Positions 1 through 8,750 of a stretch of DNA of 64,000 nucleotides are shown piece by piece (positions within the stretch are counted from its first letter, which is position 1; each line of letters opens with the position of its first letter). The DNA lies in assembly GCA_902472225.1 (NCBI GenBank), contig CABRNB010000001.1, forward strand, positions 30,041 to 94,040, written 5' to 3'. A program made the translations under genes and the position numbers. Below the pieces are notes generated by a model. It was not told the origin of the DNA, did no database searches, and saw only the letters and a program-made list of their open reading frames with translations. Origin of the DNA: Caccousia sp900752115 (GTDB taxonomy: Bacteria; Bacillota; Clostridia; Oscillospirales; Acutalibacteraceae).

Positions 1-158
1 TTGGCGTTCGTGTAAATGCGCGCAGGAGCATCGCTTCGCATCACAGAGGCTCGTCCTGTTTCGAACTTTTTTTGCAAAAATTCACACCTGGTTTACGATC
101 CTCTGGTATGCTTTCCACCAGAGAGAATCTGCACCGTTCAGGAAAAGGAGGGGAAGGT
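1..158. other. Window start, non-coding leader of the DUF218 gene
   Basis: No convincing gene is visible before the DUF218 start. A hairpin with arms CTCTGGT (101-107) and ACCAGAG (117-123) lies in front of the ribosome binding site. An extended -10-like TGGTATGCT overlaps its left arm near 104-112. The tail of an upstream gene could lie in the first tens of bases but cannot be recognised. Confidence 0.3.
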
Positions 159-926
159 GTGAAAACTGTAATCCGTGGAGTCGTGCTGGCGGCCGGTCTT
201 GTTCTTTGCGCCGTTTATCTGCTGCCTGCCGTTTTTTTCGGCGTATGGAGTTTAGGAACGTGGGTAGGGCTTGCGGCAGGGGCCGTAATGGCAATCGGAG
301 CGAAGCGGTGGCCCGCGATAACGGCATTTTGCCGGAAAAGGAGAATCCGATGGCTCTCCGGAGGAATCCTGACGGTTTCTGTTGTCCTTGTATTCTATTC
401 GCTGGCCCTGTGCGGCTGTATGGTTTTCGGTGCGCTGCAGGCTCCGCCGGAGGATCCGGAGGGAACGGTGGTGGTTCTCGGCAGCAAGGTCAACGGTACG
501 ACGCCCAGTGCCGATCTGCAGGCCCGCATTGATCGTGCCGCCGATTATCTGCTGGAGAATCCGGAGCTTTCGGTTGTCGCCTCCGGCGGTCAGGGGGCGG
601 GGGAGGAGATATCGGAAGCCGAGGCAATCCGCGACGGTCTGATCGCGCAGGGCGTGGAGCCTTCCCGTATTTACCTTGAGGATCAGTCGTCGGATACGGA
701 GGAAAATATCGCATTCACGCTGCAGGTCATGGAAGAAAACTCCCTGTCGGAGCCGTTGCTGATTGTTACCGACGAGTACCACGAATTCCGTGCCAATCTG
801 ATTGCACAGCACGCCGGCGCGGAGTCGTATGCAGTATCCGGCGCAACGCCGTTTTATCTGCTGCCCGCCTGCGTTGCGCGGGAGGTGCTGGCTCTGACAA
901 AGCAGCTCTTTTTTGCCTGGCTGTGA
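159..926 (+). CDS. YdcF/SanA-like DUF218 membrane protein
   Basis: Protein of 255 residues. The GTG at 159 is chosen because AAGGAGGGG (145-153) lies just upstream; the frame is open further 5' but without a ribosome binding site. The N-terminal ~90 residues hold two or three hydrophobic membrane segments. From about residue 100 comes a DUF218 domain with VVVLGSKVNG, the central SGGQG and later SSDTEENI, the pattern of the YdcF/SanA family. Members are envelope proteins linked to cell-wall functions or vancomycin sensitivity; the exact reaction is not established. It stands alone, with a new promoter before pyrC downstream. Family assignment is firm, role is not. Confidence 0.85.
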   Translation: MKTVIRGVVLAAGLVLCAVYLLPAVFFGVWSLGTWVGLAAGAVMAIGAKRWPAITAFCRKRRIRWLSGGILTVSVVLVFYSLALCGCMVFGALQAPPEDPEGTVVVLGSKVNGTTPSADLQARIDRAADYLLENPELSVVASGGQGAGEEISEAEAIRDGLIAQGVEPSRIYLEDQSSDTEENIAFTLQVMEENSLSEPLLIVTDEYHEFRANLIAQHAGAESYAVSGATPFYLLPACVAREVLALTKQLFFAWL

Positions 927-983
927 AGCTTTTCGCTTTGTATTGTGAGGTGCGTTCTTCCGATCCGGAGCGCACTCCAAGCC

Positions 984-1012
984 TTGTCAATCCTGTACGC
1001 CTATTGTATAAT
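984..1012 (+). promoter_or_regulatory. Promoter of the pyr operon
   Basis: TTGTCA (984-989), a 17-nt spacer and a perfect TATAAT (1007-1012), about 75 nt before pyrC. The leader shows no PyrR-type attenuator that I can recognise. Confidence 0.75.
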
Positions 1013-1088
1013 GAAAGGACAGTCTCCCGGTGCCCGGCTGCGGCTTGGGCCGTGTGGGGAAGCGCCGCATAGGAAAGGTTGTGAAACA

Positions 1089-2375
1089 GTGAGCAATATT
1101 TTACTGAAGAACGTCAAGGTCTATGATCCCGCCTCCAAGCGGGACGGAGCCGTCGCCGATATCCTTTTGGAGGAGGGCGTGATCCGCGCTGTCGGGCAGC
1201 GGATTGAGATGCGCGACTCGGAGGTCATCGACGGTCAGGGCCGCCTGTGCGCCGCCCCCGGACTGGTGGACATGCACGTCCACCTGCGCGATCCCGGTTT
1301 TACCGCCAAGGAGGACATTCTCACCGGCTGCCGTGCCGCTGCCGCGGGCGGTGTGACGAGTCTTTTGTGCATGCCGAATACAAAGCCCGCCGTTGATACG
1401 CCGGAGACAGTCCGCTATATTCTGGAGAAAGCGGAGCATGCCGATGCGCGTGTTTATGTGGCCGCCGCCATTACGAAGGGGCTCGGCGACGCGGCAGAGC
1501 TTTGTGATCTCGAAGCGCTGCGGGCCGCGGGCGCCTCTGCTTTCAGCAACGACGGCCGTCCTGTGGTCGATTCCCGCAAGATGGCTGAGACGCTCAAAAC
1601 GGCTGCCCGTCTCGGCGTGCCGGTCGTCTCCCACTGTGAGGATCTTTTTCTCTCGGCGGGCGGCTTGATGAACGAGGGAGCCGTCAGCAGGGAGCTCGGG
1701 GTTCCGGGGGTTCCGGCGGCAGCCGAGGACTGCGGCACTGCCCGTGAGATTGCGCTGGCCGCTGCTTACGGCGTCCCGGTGCACATTTGCCACGTCAGTA
1801 CCAAAACAAGTGTGGCCATGATCCGTGACGCGCGCCGCCGCGGCGTGCAGGTGACCGGCGAGACGGCCCCGCATTATTTCGCTCTCACGGACGAGGAACT
1901 GCGCGGCCGCGACGCGGACAAGCGGATGAGCCCGCCGCTCCGTACCGAGGAAGATCGCCTCACGGTGATTGAGGCGCTGCGTGACGGTACGCTGCAAGCC
2001 ATCGCGACCGATCATGCGCCGCATACCGTCCAGGAAAAGGCCGACTTTGCGAAGGCCCCCAACGGCAGCATCGGGATGGAGACGTCGCTGGCCGCGGGCA
2101 TCACGTATCTTGTGAAGCCGGGTCTGCTCACGCTTTCGGAGCTGATCCGCCTGATGAGTACATCCCCGGCCCGGCTGCTGCATCTGCACGCCGGAACGCT
2201 CGCCGAGGGAGCGCCTGCCGACGTCGTTGTTTTCGACCCGGACGAGGTCTGGACGGTGGATCCGAACGCCCTGCACGGCAAAAGCCGCAACGCTGTCTTT
2301 AAGGGCCGGGAGCTTACGGGCCGCGTGAAGGCGACTGTTTGCCGCGGCCGCTTTGTCTGGCGCGAGAGTGTGTAA
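1089..2375 (+). CDS. pyrC: Dihydroorotase (class I)
   Basis: Cytosolic zinc amidohydrolase that cyclises carbamoyl-aspartate to dihydroorotate in de novo pyrimidine synthesis. 428 residues, the usual length for the class I enzyme. Visible signatures: metal-binding HVH in DMHVHLRDPG (His63, His65), the MPNTKPAVD segment, SHCED and HICHVST in the middle, and ATDHAPH at 306-312 with the catalytic Asp308. The GTG at 1089 follows an AAAGG; the open frame further upstream runs through the promoter and is not translated. First gene of a pyr operon; no carbamoyl-phosphate synthase or aspartate transcarbamoylase gene is in this window. Confidence 0.95.
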   Translation: MSNILLKNVKVYDPASKRDGAVADILLEEGVIRAVGQRIEMRDSEVIDGQGRLCAAPGLVDMHVHLRDPGFTAKEDILTGCRAAAAGGVTSLLCMPNTKPAVDTPETVRYILEKAEHADARVYVAAAITKGLGDAAELCDLEALRAAGASAFSNDGRPVVDSRKMAETLKTAARLGVPVVSHCEDLFLSAGGLMNEGAVSRELGVPGVPAAAEDCGTAREIALAAAYGVPVHICHVSTKTSVAMIRDARRRGVQVTGETAPHYFALTDEELRGRDADKRMSPPLRTEEDRLTVIEALRDGTLQAIATDHAPHTVQEKADFAKAPNGSIGMETSLAAGITYLVKPGLLTLSELIRLMSTSPARLLHLHAGTLAEGAPADVVVFDPDEVWTVDPNALHGKSRNAVFKGRELTGRVKATVCRGRFVWRESV

Positions 2376-2439
2376 AACTTGCATCTGTCCCACGATTTCC
2401 GCCCGGAAGGGGCGAAACCATAGAACGGAAAACAAAACA

Positions 2440-2457
2440 GGGACGGCATGCCGTCCC
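2440..2457. promoter_or_regulatory. Perfect 18-bp palindrome between pyrC and pyrF
   Basis: GGGACGGCATGCCGTCCC lies in the 104-nt pyrC-pyrF gap, just before the pyrF ribosome binding site (GGAGG near 2466). There is no T-run after it, so it is not a standard terminator. It could be an operator, or an RNA hairpin acting as attenuator or processing site. Function inferred only. Confidence 0.5.
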
Positions 2458-2479
2458 GCCATGATGGAGGGTATTTTGT

Positions 2480-3430
2480 ATGTCTCTTGACAAGATGATC
2501 GAAAAGATTGCCGCCCTGCAGAACCCCACGGTTGCGGGTCTCGATCCAAAGCTCGACTATATTCCGCAGTACCTCAGAGAAGAGGCTTATGCCAGGCACG
2601 GCCGGACGCTCGAGGGCGCCGCGGCGGCGATCTTCGCCTACAACAAGGGCCTGATCGACGCCCTGTGCGGCATTGTGCCTGCTGTCAAGCCGCAGGCTGC
2701 TTACTACGAGATGTACGGATGGCAGGGTGTTCGTACCCTGTATGAGACGATCCGCTATGCGCACGAGAAGGGCATGTACGTGATTCTCGACGGCAAGCGC
2801 AACGACATTGGCGCGACGATGGAATCCTACGCCGCGGCCTGGCTTGGTTTGACGGCGGTGGAAAACGAGCTTGCCGAGCCGTTCGGCGCGGACAGCCTGA
2901 CGGTGAACGGTTATCTCGGCAGCGACGGCATCAATCCGCTGCTCAAGGTTTGCGGCGAGCAGGGACGCGGCATCTTTGTCCTTGTCAAGACCTCCAATCC
3001 GTCTTCCGGCGAGCTGCAGGATCAGAAGCTGGAGAACGGTGAGACGATTTACCGCACGATGGGCCGTTTCTGCGAGAATTGGGGCAAGTCTCTTCCCGGC
3101 AAGTATGGCTATTCCGGGGTCGGCGCAGTAGTCGGCGCAACCTATCCGGCACAGCTCGGCGAGCTGCGTGCGGCCATGCCCTCGACCTTCTTCCTCGTGC
3201 CCGGTTACGGTGCACAGGGAGGCGGCGCGAAGGACGTTGCTCCCGGCTTTGACAAAAATGGTCTCGGAGCGATTGTGAACGCCTCGCGTTCCATTCTCTG
3301 TGCGTGGAAAAAGACGAACGCCGCGCCCGAGGATTACGCGAAGGCCGCCGCCGCGGAGGCTGTCCGCATGCGCGACGATATCATGAGCGAGGTGGGCGAA
3401 ATCCGCCTGCCGGTGGGAGGCGCGCTGTGA
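2480..3430 (+). CDS. pyrF: Orotidine 5'-phosphate decarboxylase (type 2)
   Basis: Last step of UMP synthesis: decarboxylates OMP to UMP. 316 residues, longer than the ~240-residue type 1 enzyme and typical of the type 2 subfamily. The active-site cluster DGKRND is at 104-109 (Asp104, Lys106, Asp109), GLDPKLD near the N-terminus binds substrate, and VPGYGAQGGG forms the C-terminal phosphate loop. Start ATG preceded by GGAGG. Its stop codon overlaps the GTG start of pyrK, indicating translational coupling. Confidence 0.95.
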   Translation: MSLDKMIEKIAALQNPTVAGLDPKLDYIPQYLREEAYARHGRTLEGAAAAIFAYNKGLIDALCGIVPAVKPQAAYYEMYGWQGVRTLYETIRYAHEKGMYVILDGKRNDIGATMESYAAAWLGLTAVENELAEPFGADSLTVNGYLGSDGINPLLKVCGEQGRGIFVLVKTSNPSSGELQDQKLENGETIYRTMGRFCENWGKSLPGKYGYSGVGAVVGATYPAQLGELRAAMPSTFFLVPGYGAQGGGAKDVAPGFDKNGLGAIVNASRSILCAWKKTNAAPEDYAKAAAAEAVRMRDDIMSEVGEIRLPVGGAL

Positions 3431-4185
3431 AGCAGTATGATGTGCGGCAGTGCTGCGTGACAGACTTTACACAGCTTACGGCGGACATTTACAGCGCCTG
3501 GGTCGATGCGGGAGAGCTGGCCCGTATGGCGCGGCCCGGCCAGTTCGCGCAGATCTATGTTCCCGGCAAGACGCTGCGCCGCCCGATCTCGATCTGCGAC
3601 GCGGAGGGCGGCAAACTGCGCTTTGTCTTCCAGATCCGCGGGGAAGGGACGGCCGTTCTTTCTCAAACCCGTGTGGGAGATTCCTGGGATATTCTTGCTC
3701 CGCTCGGACATGGCTTTGAACTCGGTAATACGGCGCGGAAGGCGTGCTTTGTCGGCGGCGGTATCGGCGTGCCTCCGCTTCTTGCGGCCGCGAAGTCCTT
3801 CGGAGCGAACGCTGTGGTTGTGACGGGTTTCCGCAGCAAGAGCGCCGTTATTTTACAGGATGACTTTACGAAGAAGGGCAACCGCGTCATTCTCGCTACG
3901 GACGATGGTTCCGCGGGACATCACGGCCTGGTGACCGAATGCCTGCCTGATGACTGCGAGGTCCTTTTTGCCTGCGGCCCGACCCCGATGCTCCGTGCCC
4001 TGACCGCCGAGGCCGAAAAGCGCGGCATCGAGTGCCAGATTTCGCTTGAGCAGCGGATGGCCTGCGGTATCGGTGCGTGCCTCGGCTGTGCCGTGAAGCT
4101 CAAAACGGAGGACGGCGGCTGGCGGCACGGTCATGTGTGCAAGGACGGTCCTGTTTTTGATGCGCGGATCGTCGCGTTTGACTGA
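3427..4185 (+). CDS. pyrK: Dihydroorotate dehydrogenase B, electron transfer subunit
   Basis: FAD and [2Fe-2S] subunit that passes electrons from the PyrD flavin to NAD+. 252 residues from GTG 3427, which overlaps the pyrF stop (GTGA) and has GGGAGG at 3415-3420; the longer open frame reads through pyrF in another frame. RPIS (52-55) is the flavin-binding motif, GGGIGVPPL the nucleotide-binding loop. The cluster cysteines are Cys213, Cys218, Cys221 and Cys238. Its presence directly before pyrD marks a class 1B, NAD-dependent enzyme, usual in anaerobic Firmicutes. Confidence 0.95.
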   Translation: MKQYDVRQCCVTDFTQLTADIYSAWVDAGELARMARPGQFAQIYVPGKTLRRPISICDAEGGKLRFVFQIRGEGTAVLSQTRVGDSWDILAPLGHGFELGNTARKACFVGGGIGVPPLLAAAKSFGANAVVVTGFRSKSAVILQDDFTKKGNRVILATDDGSAGHHGLVTECLPDDCEVLFACGPTPMLRALTAEAEKRGIECQISLEQRMACGIGACLGCAVKLKTEDGGWRHGHVCKDGPVFDARIVAFD

Positions 4186-4199
4186 GAGGAGGAGCGGAA

Positions 4200-5111
4200 A
4201 TGGCGGATTTAAAAGTAACGGTTGCCGGCGTTGAGCTGGCCAATCCCCTGATCGCGGCCTCCGGGACGTTTGGATTTGGCCGCGAATACGCGGAATTTTA
4301 TCCTCTGTCCACGCTCGGCGGCATTTCCTGTAAGGGCATCACGCTTCAGGAGCGCCCGGGCAACCCGCCTCCGCGCATTGCGGAGACGCCTTCCGGCATG
4401 CTCAACGCCGTCGGCCTGCAGAACCCCGGCGTCGATCATTTCATCGAGAAGGATCTGCCGTGGCTGCGGCAGCAGGGCACGGCTGTGATCGCGAATATCG
4501 CGGGCAACACGCCGGAGGATTACTGCGCGATGGCGGAGAAGCTTTCGGATTCCGACGTCGATATGATTGAGATGAACATTTCCTGCCCGAACGTCAAGCA
4601 GGGCGGCGTCCAGTTCGGTACCTCCTGCGAGGGCGTCGGTTCCATTACGGCGGCCGTGCGTAAACACTGTAAGAAGCCGCTGATGGTCAAGCTTTCCCCG
4701 AACGTTTCCGATATCGGCGAGATCGCCGCGGCGGCGGAGGCGGCAGGCGCGGATGCGATCTCGCTGATTAACACGCTTACGGGCATGCGCATTGATATTC
4801 GCACGCGCCGCCCGATCATCCGCAACAACACCGGCGGCCTGAGCGGCCCGGCTGTTTTCCCGGTTGCCGTGCGCATGGTGTGGCAGGCGTCCCAGCGGGT
4901 GAAGATCCCGGTCGTCGGCCTCGGCGGCATCGCGACCTGGCAGGATGCGGTGGAGATGCTGCTTGCCGGCGCGACGGCTCTGCAGATCGGCACCGTTCTG
5001 TTTACCGATCCGTACGCGCCGGTCAAGATTCTCGACGGCCTGAACCGCTTCCTCGACGAGGAGGGGCTTTCCTCCGTCACGGAGCTGACCGGCGGAATCC
5101 GGCCCTGGTGA
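4200..5111 (+). CDS. pyrD: Dihydroorotate dehydrogenase B, catalytic subunit
   Basis: FMN-containing cytosolic enzyme oxidising dihydroorotate to orotate, working as a heterotetramer with PyrK. 303 residues. NISCPNV at 126-132 carries the catalytic Cys129 used by class 1 enzymes instead of the Ser of class 2. The GGLSGPA segment and GLGGIATW near the C-terminus bind FMN phosphate. AGGAGG precedes the ATG. The 3' end is followed at once by the alcohol dehydrogenase fusion gene, so the operon continues. Confidence 0.95.
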   Translation: MADLKVTVAGVELANPLIAASGTFGFGREYAEFYPLSTLGGISCKGITLQERPGNPPPRIAETPSGMLNAVGLQNPGVDHFIEKDLPWLRQQGTAVIANIAGNTPEDYCAMAEKLSDSDVDMIEMNISCPNVKQGGVQFGTSCEGVGSITAAVRKHCKKPLMVKLSPNVSDIGEIAAAAEAAGADAISLINTLTGMRIDIRTRRPIIRNNTGGLSGPAVFPVAVRMVWQASQRVKIPVVGLGGIATWQDAVEMLLAGATALQIGTVLFTDPYAPVKILDGLNRFLDEEGLSSVTELTGGIRPW

Positions 5112-5131
5112 GCGAAGGAGGCCGTACCGTT

Positions 5132-6889
5132 TTGGATTATCACTTTTATCTTCCCGTCCGGCTGCTCTGCGGACGGGACGCGGTGCGCCGCGAGTCGGCG
5201 CGTTTTGCCGCTCTGGGGGCGCGATGCCTGCTTGTGACAGGCCGTGCCGCCGCCAGAAAAAGCGGCGCTCTCGCCGACGTGACGGCTGCTCTCGACTCTC
5301 AGGGGATCGCCTGGCGCGTGTTTGACGAGATTGGAGCTAACCCGCTCCTCCAAGACTGTGAGCGCGCCGCACAGGCGTGCGCCGGCTTTGGTGCGGATTT
5401 TGTCGTGGGGATCGGCGGAGGTTCGCCGATGGATGCGGCGAAGGCAGTAGCCGTGCTCGCCGCGAACCCCGGAATGAGCGGCGCTTCGCTTTACTCCTCC
5501 GCCCCGCGCAAGCGCGCTCTGCCGATCGTCCTTGTGGGGACGACAAGCGGGACGGGCAGCGAGGTCAGCGCCGTTTCCGTGCTTACGGACGAATCGGGCC
5601 GCAAACGTTCGATCAAGGGCGACGATCTCTATGCGGCTTTTGCCTTCGGCGATCCGAAATACACCTTCACGATGAGCCGTGCGGAGACGATCTCCACCGG
5701 TCTAGACGCTTTCTGCCACGCGATGGAGGGCTATCTTTCGCCGCACTGTGACCGGATTTCCGCGTCGCTCGCAGAGGGGTGCCTGCCCTCGCTGTGGCGT
5801 GCGCTTTTAGCTCTGCACGAGGGGGAGCCGCTTACTGAGGCGATGCATGAATCGCTCTATGAGGATTCGCTCACGGCCGGTCTGGTGCTCAATACCCTCG
5901 GAACTGCCTATCCGCACCCGCTCGGCTATGTGCTGACGGAGCGCTTTGGGATTCCGCATGGGCGGGCCTGCGCCGTTTTTGCCCCGTCGCTGCTCTATCT
6001 TGCGCTTGACCGCGGCTGTACGCATGCTCAGCGCCTGCTCGACCTCCTCGGCGTTCCGCTTCAGCGTTTCTCCGAGGTGTTTTCCGAGCTTGCCGACTGC
6101 GCCTCCATCCGAATGACAGATGAGGAGATTGACGCGCTTCGCAGCCGCTTGACCGGCGTTAAAAACTATGCGAATGTTCCCGGAGGCTTTGACGAAGAGC
6201 AGGCATTGACACTGCTGCGCCGTCTTTTCGGCAGACAAACGCGGATTCTTCTCGCGCGCCACGGCGAGTCCGTCGGCAACGACATGGGGATCTTTCAGGG
6301 CCACATTGACTGCGATGTGAGTGAGAACGGAAAAAAACAGCTGGATCTGCTCAGCATCCGTCTGCGCAACGTTCCGCTTGACGCGATTGCGACGAGTCCG
6401 CTGCTGCGCGCTCGCCGCACGGCGGAGGGAATCAACCGCTTCCATCATCTTCCGATTGAAACATACGACGATCTCATCGAGATTGATGGCGGCGACTACA
6501 ACGGGACGCTTTGGAGCGAACTGCCGGTTCGTTTCCCGGAGCAGAATGATAAGTGGTATCACGATCCGGCTAACTTCGAAGCGCCGCACGGCGACACCAT
6601 GCGCGAGGTTTATGAGCGGATCTGGAGAGGGCTGCTCGCCGTGGTGCGGGATCACCGCGGACAGACGGTCTGCGTTGTCTCGCATGGCAGCGCGATTCGC
6701 AACGCAATCTGCCGGATCCTCTATGGAACGATCGACCGGCTTGGCGATACGCCATGGTCGGACAACACAGGCTTTTCGACGATCGATTTTGCGGACGACG
6801 ACACGCCACGCATCGTAAAGCTCAACGATGCGTCGCATCTTACGCCTGAGACGTCGTCGATGGCTAAACAGGACTGGTGGGACGCATGA
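5132..6889 (+). CDS. Iron-containing alcohol dehydrogenase fused to a histidine phosphatase
   Basis: 585 residues, two enzymes in one frame. Residues 1-369 are a group III iron-type alcohol dehydrogenase: GIGGGSPMD (NAD loop, 94-101) and metal ligands Asp192, His196, His262, His276. Residues 370-585 form a phosphoglycerate-mutase-type histidine phosphatase with RHGES (catalytic His377) and a second His518 in VSHGSA. TTG 5132 is chosen as start because AAGGAGG (5115-5121) lies 10 nt upstream; GTG 5108 is an alternative. At the joint, where a separate phosphatase would start MRILLARHGES, the codon is ACG instead of ATG (6239-6241), with no ribosome binding site. Substrates unknown. It sits at the end of the pyr operon and overlaps ruvX by 4 nt. 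Confidence 0.85.
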   Translation: MDYHFYLPVRLLCGRDAVRRESARFAALGARCLLVTGRAAARKSGALADVTAALDSQGIAWRVFDEIGANPLLQDCERAAQACAGFGADFVVGIGGGSPMDAAKAVAVLAANPGMSGASLYSSAPRKRALPIVLVGTTSGTGSEVSAVSVLTDESGRKRSIKGDDLYAAFAFGDPKYTFTMSRAETISTGLDAFCHAMEGYLSPHCDRISASLAEGCLPSLWRALLALHEGEPLTEAMHESLYEDSLTAGLVLNTLGTAYPHPLGYVLTERFGIPHGRACAVFAPSLLYLALDRGCTHAQRLLDLLGVPLQRFSEVFSELADCASIRMTDEEIDALRSRLTGVKNYANVPGGFDEEQALTLLRRLFGRQTRILLARHGESVGNDMGIFQGHIDCDVSENGKKQLDLLSIRLRNVPLDAIATSPLLRARRTAEGINRFHHLPIETYDDLIEIDGGDYNGTLWSELPVRFPEQNDKWYHDPANFEAPHGDTMREVYERIWRGLLAVVRDHRGQTVCVVSHGSAIRNAICRILYGTIDRLGDTPWSDNTGFSTIDFADDDTPRIVKLNDASHLTPETSSMAKQDWWDA

Positions 6890-7317
6890 AAATACTGGCA
6901 GTCGATCTTGGCAAGGCCCGCACCGGTCTTGCCGTCTGCGACGAAGGGGAAATCCTTGCGAGCCCCGTCGCCGTCATCACACAGTATAACCGTGAGAAGC
7001 TCGCGCAGGAGGTGGCTGCAAAGGCCCGCGAGCTTGCTGTCGGCGAGCTTGTCGTCGGTTTGCCGCGGAATATGGACGGCAGCGAAGGTGAGAGCGCGCA
7101 GGGTGCGCGGGAGTTTGCCGCTGTGCTCGGGGAGCTGACAGGTTTGCCGGTCGTCCTGCGCGACGAGCGCCTGACCACGGTGACGGCGCACGGCTATCTC
7201 AACGACACGAACACGCGCGGCAAAAAGAGAAAGGCGGTTGTGGACGCGGTGGCTGCTGTCGTGATTCTGGAAGAATATCTTTCCTTCCGCCGCCGGCAGC
7301 GCGCGAGGGAGAGCTGA
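6886..7317 (+). CDS. ruvX: RuvX/YqgF-family pre-16S rRNA processing nuclease
   Basis: 143 residues, usual for the YqgF/RuvX family with an RNase H-like fold. The N-terminal VDLGKARTG carries the first catalytic Asp; LPRNMDGSEG and VVLRDERLTT are typical; a C-terminal KRKAVVDAVAA segment holds the last acidic residue. ATG 6886 overlaps the preceding stop (ATGA). In many Clostridia ruvX sits between ireB and the DUF1292 gene; here the DUF1292 gene is 18 kb away, so the usual cluster is broken. Family firm. Confidence 0.9.
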   Translation: MKILAVDLGKARTGLAVCDEGEILASPVAVITQYNREKLAQEVAAKARELAVGELVVGLPRNMDGSEGESAQGAREFAAVLGELTGLPVVLRDERLTTVTAHGYLNDTNTRGKKRKAVVDAVAAVVILEEYLSFRRRQRARES

Positions 7318-7357
7318 CTTTCATTTTCCTCCCCCTTTTTTCTATGGGGGAAACCGT

Positions 7358-7466
7358 TTCCGAAGCATGGTTTTCGGAAGTGAAACGGCGGACCGGGAGA
7401 AAGACGGGCGGTGAGAGCCCGCTTCTTTCTCTGGAACGCTTGTATATCAATCGCCCGAAAAGGGCG
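7358..7466 (+). promoter_or_regulatory. Three successive hairpins in the leader of the aldo/keto reductase gene
   Basis: Hairpin 1: TTCCGAA/TTCGGAA (7358-7379). Hairpin 2: GAGAAAGACGGGC (7397-7409) with GCCCG and TCTTTCTC (7417-7431), 13 bp with a 2-nt bulge. Hairpin 3: CGCCC-GAAAA-GGGCG (7452-7466), just before the ribosome binding site. None is followed by a T-run. They could be mRNA-stability or attenuation elements; I match no known riboswitch. Confidence 0.4.
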
Positions 7467-7486
7467 GGAAAAGGGAAGAGATGACT

Positions 7487-8500
7487 ATGGCAACCGTTTT
7501 ACTGGGAAGAACAGGCATTGAAGTGGAAAAAAACGGGTTCGGCGCTCTGCCGATTCAGCGTATCGCGCTTGACGCCGCCGCTTCCCTGCTGCAAAAAGCC
7601 TACGAAGGCGGAATCCGCTATTTCGATACAGCCCGCAGCTATACTGACAGCGAGGAAAAGATTGGCGCGGCCTTCAGGAACGGACTGCGCCAAAAGCTGT
7701 ACATTGCGACAAAAACGCCGTCTCAGACGGCGGAGGGGTTCTGGAAGGATCTCGAGACGAGCCTGCGTCTGATGCGCACGGACTATATTGATGTGTATCA
7801 GTTTCACAATCCCTCTTTCTGCCCGAAGCCGGGAGACGGCACCGGCCTTTACGAGGCGATGCTCGAGGCAAAACGGCAGGGGAAAATCCGGTTCATCGGT
7901 CTGACGAATCACCGCCTGCCCGTTGCACGCGAGGCGGTTGAGTCCGGCCTCTACGACGTGCTGCAGTTCCCGTTCAGCTATCTCGCGGACGCGAAGGATG
8001 TGGAGCTTGTGCACTTGTGCGCGGAGAAGAACGTCGGTTTTGTGGCGATGAAGGCGCTCTCAGGCGGCCTTATCACGAACTCCGCCGCAGCGTACGCCGC
8101 CCTTGCGCAGTATGAGAATGTGCTGCCGATTTGGGGCGTGCAGCGCGAGAGCGAGCTCAGCGAGTTCCTCTCCTATATCGAAAATCCCCCGGTCCTGACG
8201 CCGGAGCTTGCCGCTGTGATTGAACGCGACAGAAAGGAGCTCGCAGGAGACTTCTGCCGCGGCTGCGGTTATTGCCTGCCCTGTCCCGCCGGGATCGATA
8301 TCCCCACCGCGGCGCGCATGGCTCTGCTTCTTCGCCGTTCCCCGACGGAGAATCTCCTGTCGGAGGAGTCGCAGGAAAAGATGAAGCGGGTGGAAAATTG
8401 CATTCACTGCAACCACTGTGCCAATCATTGCCCTTACGGCCTTGATACGCCCCGTCTTCTCGCGGCAAACTATGAGGATTACAAAACCTTCCTTCGATAA
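7487..8500 (+). CDS. Aldo/keto reductase with C-terminal ferredoxin-like domain
   Basis: 337 residues from ATG 7487, which has AAGGGAAG about 8 nt upstream; ATG 7481 in the same frame is too close to it. Residues 1-~230 are an AKR TIM barrel: the FDTARSYTDSEEKIG segment carries the catalytic Asp/Tyr, followed by LRLMRTDYIDVYQFHNP and GLTNH. The last ~100 residues have two cysteine groups, CRGCGYCLPCP and CIHCNHCANHCP, able to bind iron-sulfur clusters. This architecture is common in anaerobes, where electrons may come from ferredoxin. Substrate unknown. Monocistronic between ruvX and a terminator. Confidence 0.88.
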   Translation: MATVLLGRTGIEVEKNGFGALPIQRIALDAAASLLQKAYEGGIRYFDTARSYTDSEEKIGAAFRNGLRQKLYIATKTPSQTAEGFWKDLETSLRLMRTDYIDVYQFHNPSFCPKPGDGTGLYEAMLEAKRQGKIRFIGLTNHRLPVAREAVESGLYDVLQFPFSYLADAKDVELVHLCAEKNVGFVAMKALSGGLITNSAAAYAALAQYENVLPIWGVQRESELSEFLSYIENPPVLTPELAAVIERDRKELAGDFCRGCGYCLPCPAGIDIPTAARMALLLRRSPTENLLSEESQEKMKRVENCIHCNHCANHCPYGLDTPRLLAANYEDYKTFLR

Positions 8501-8693
8501 GGAAGAAGAGGAGTTTTCGCCTCGCTGAACCGGCGCGGAGGCCCGCTTCAACAGCGCAGCCTGACGGCGCCCCCGGATTTTTCAGCATCCAGCCGTTTGT
8601 TTTTCGCTTCCTCCTGCGCTCTCACAGGCCCTGGCCTACTTTCGGCAGGCTCGCACGGGACTGCAAAACAGCTGCGCCAAACAAGAATATATT

Positions 8694-8750
8694 AAAAAAC
8701 CCGGCCTCAAAAGGAAGCAGGAATCGCTCCTCTTGAGACCGGTTTTTTTG
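8694..8750. terminator. Terminator-like palindromic repeat, copy 1
   Basis: Arms 8701-8715 and 8728-8742 (CCGGCCTCAA...TTGAGACCGG), A-run before and T7 after (8743-8749). It lies between convergent genes (reductase + and kinase -), so it can serve both strands. Member of a four-copy family with 13043, 17580 and 53116. The 190 nt before it (8501-8690) hold no gene that I can see. Confidence 0.85.

Noticed and set aside
1013..1088. PyrR-type attenuator before pyrC
   Set aside because: No PyrR binding-loop consensus and no terminator/antiterminator pair could be found in the short leader.
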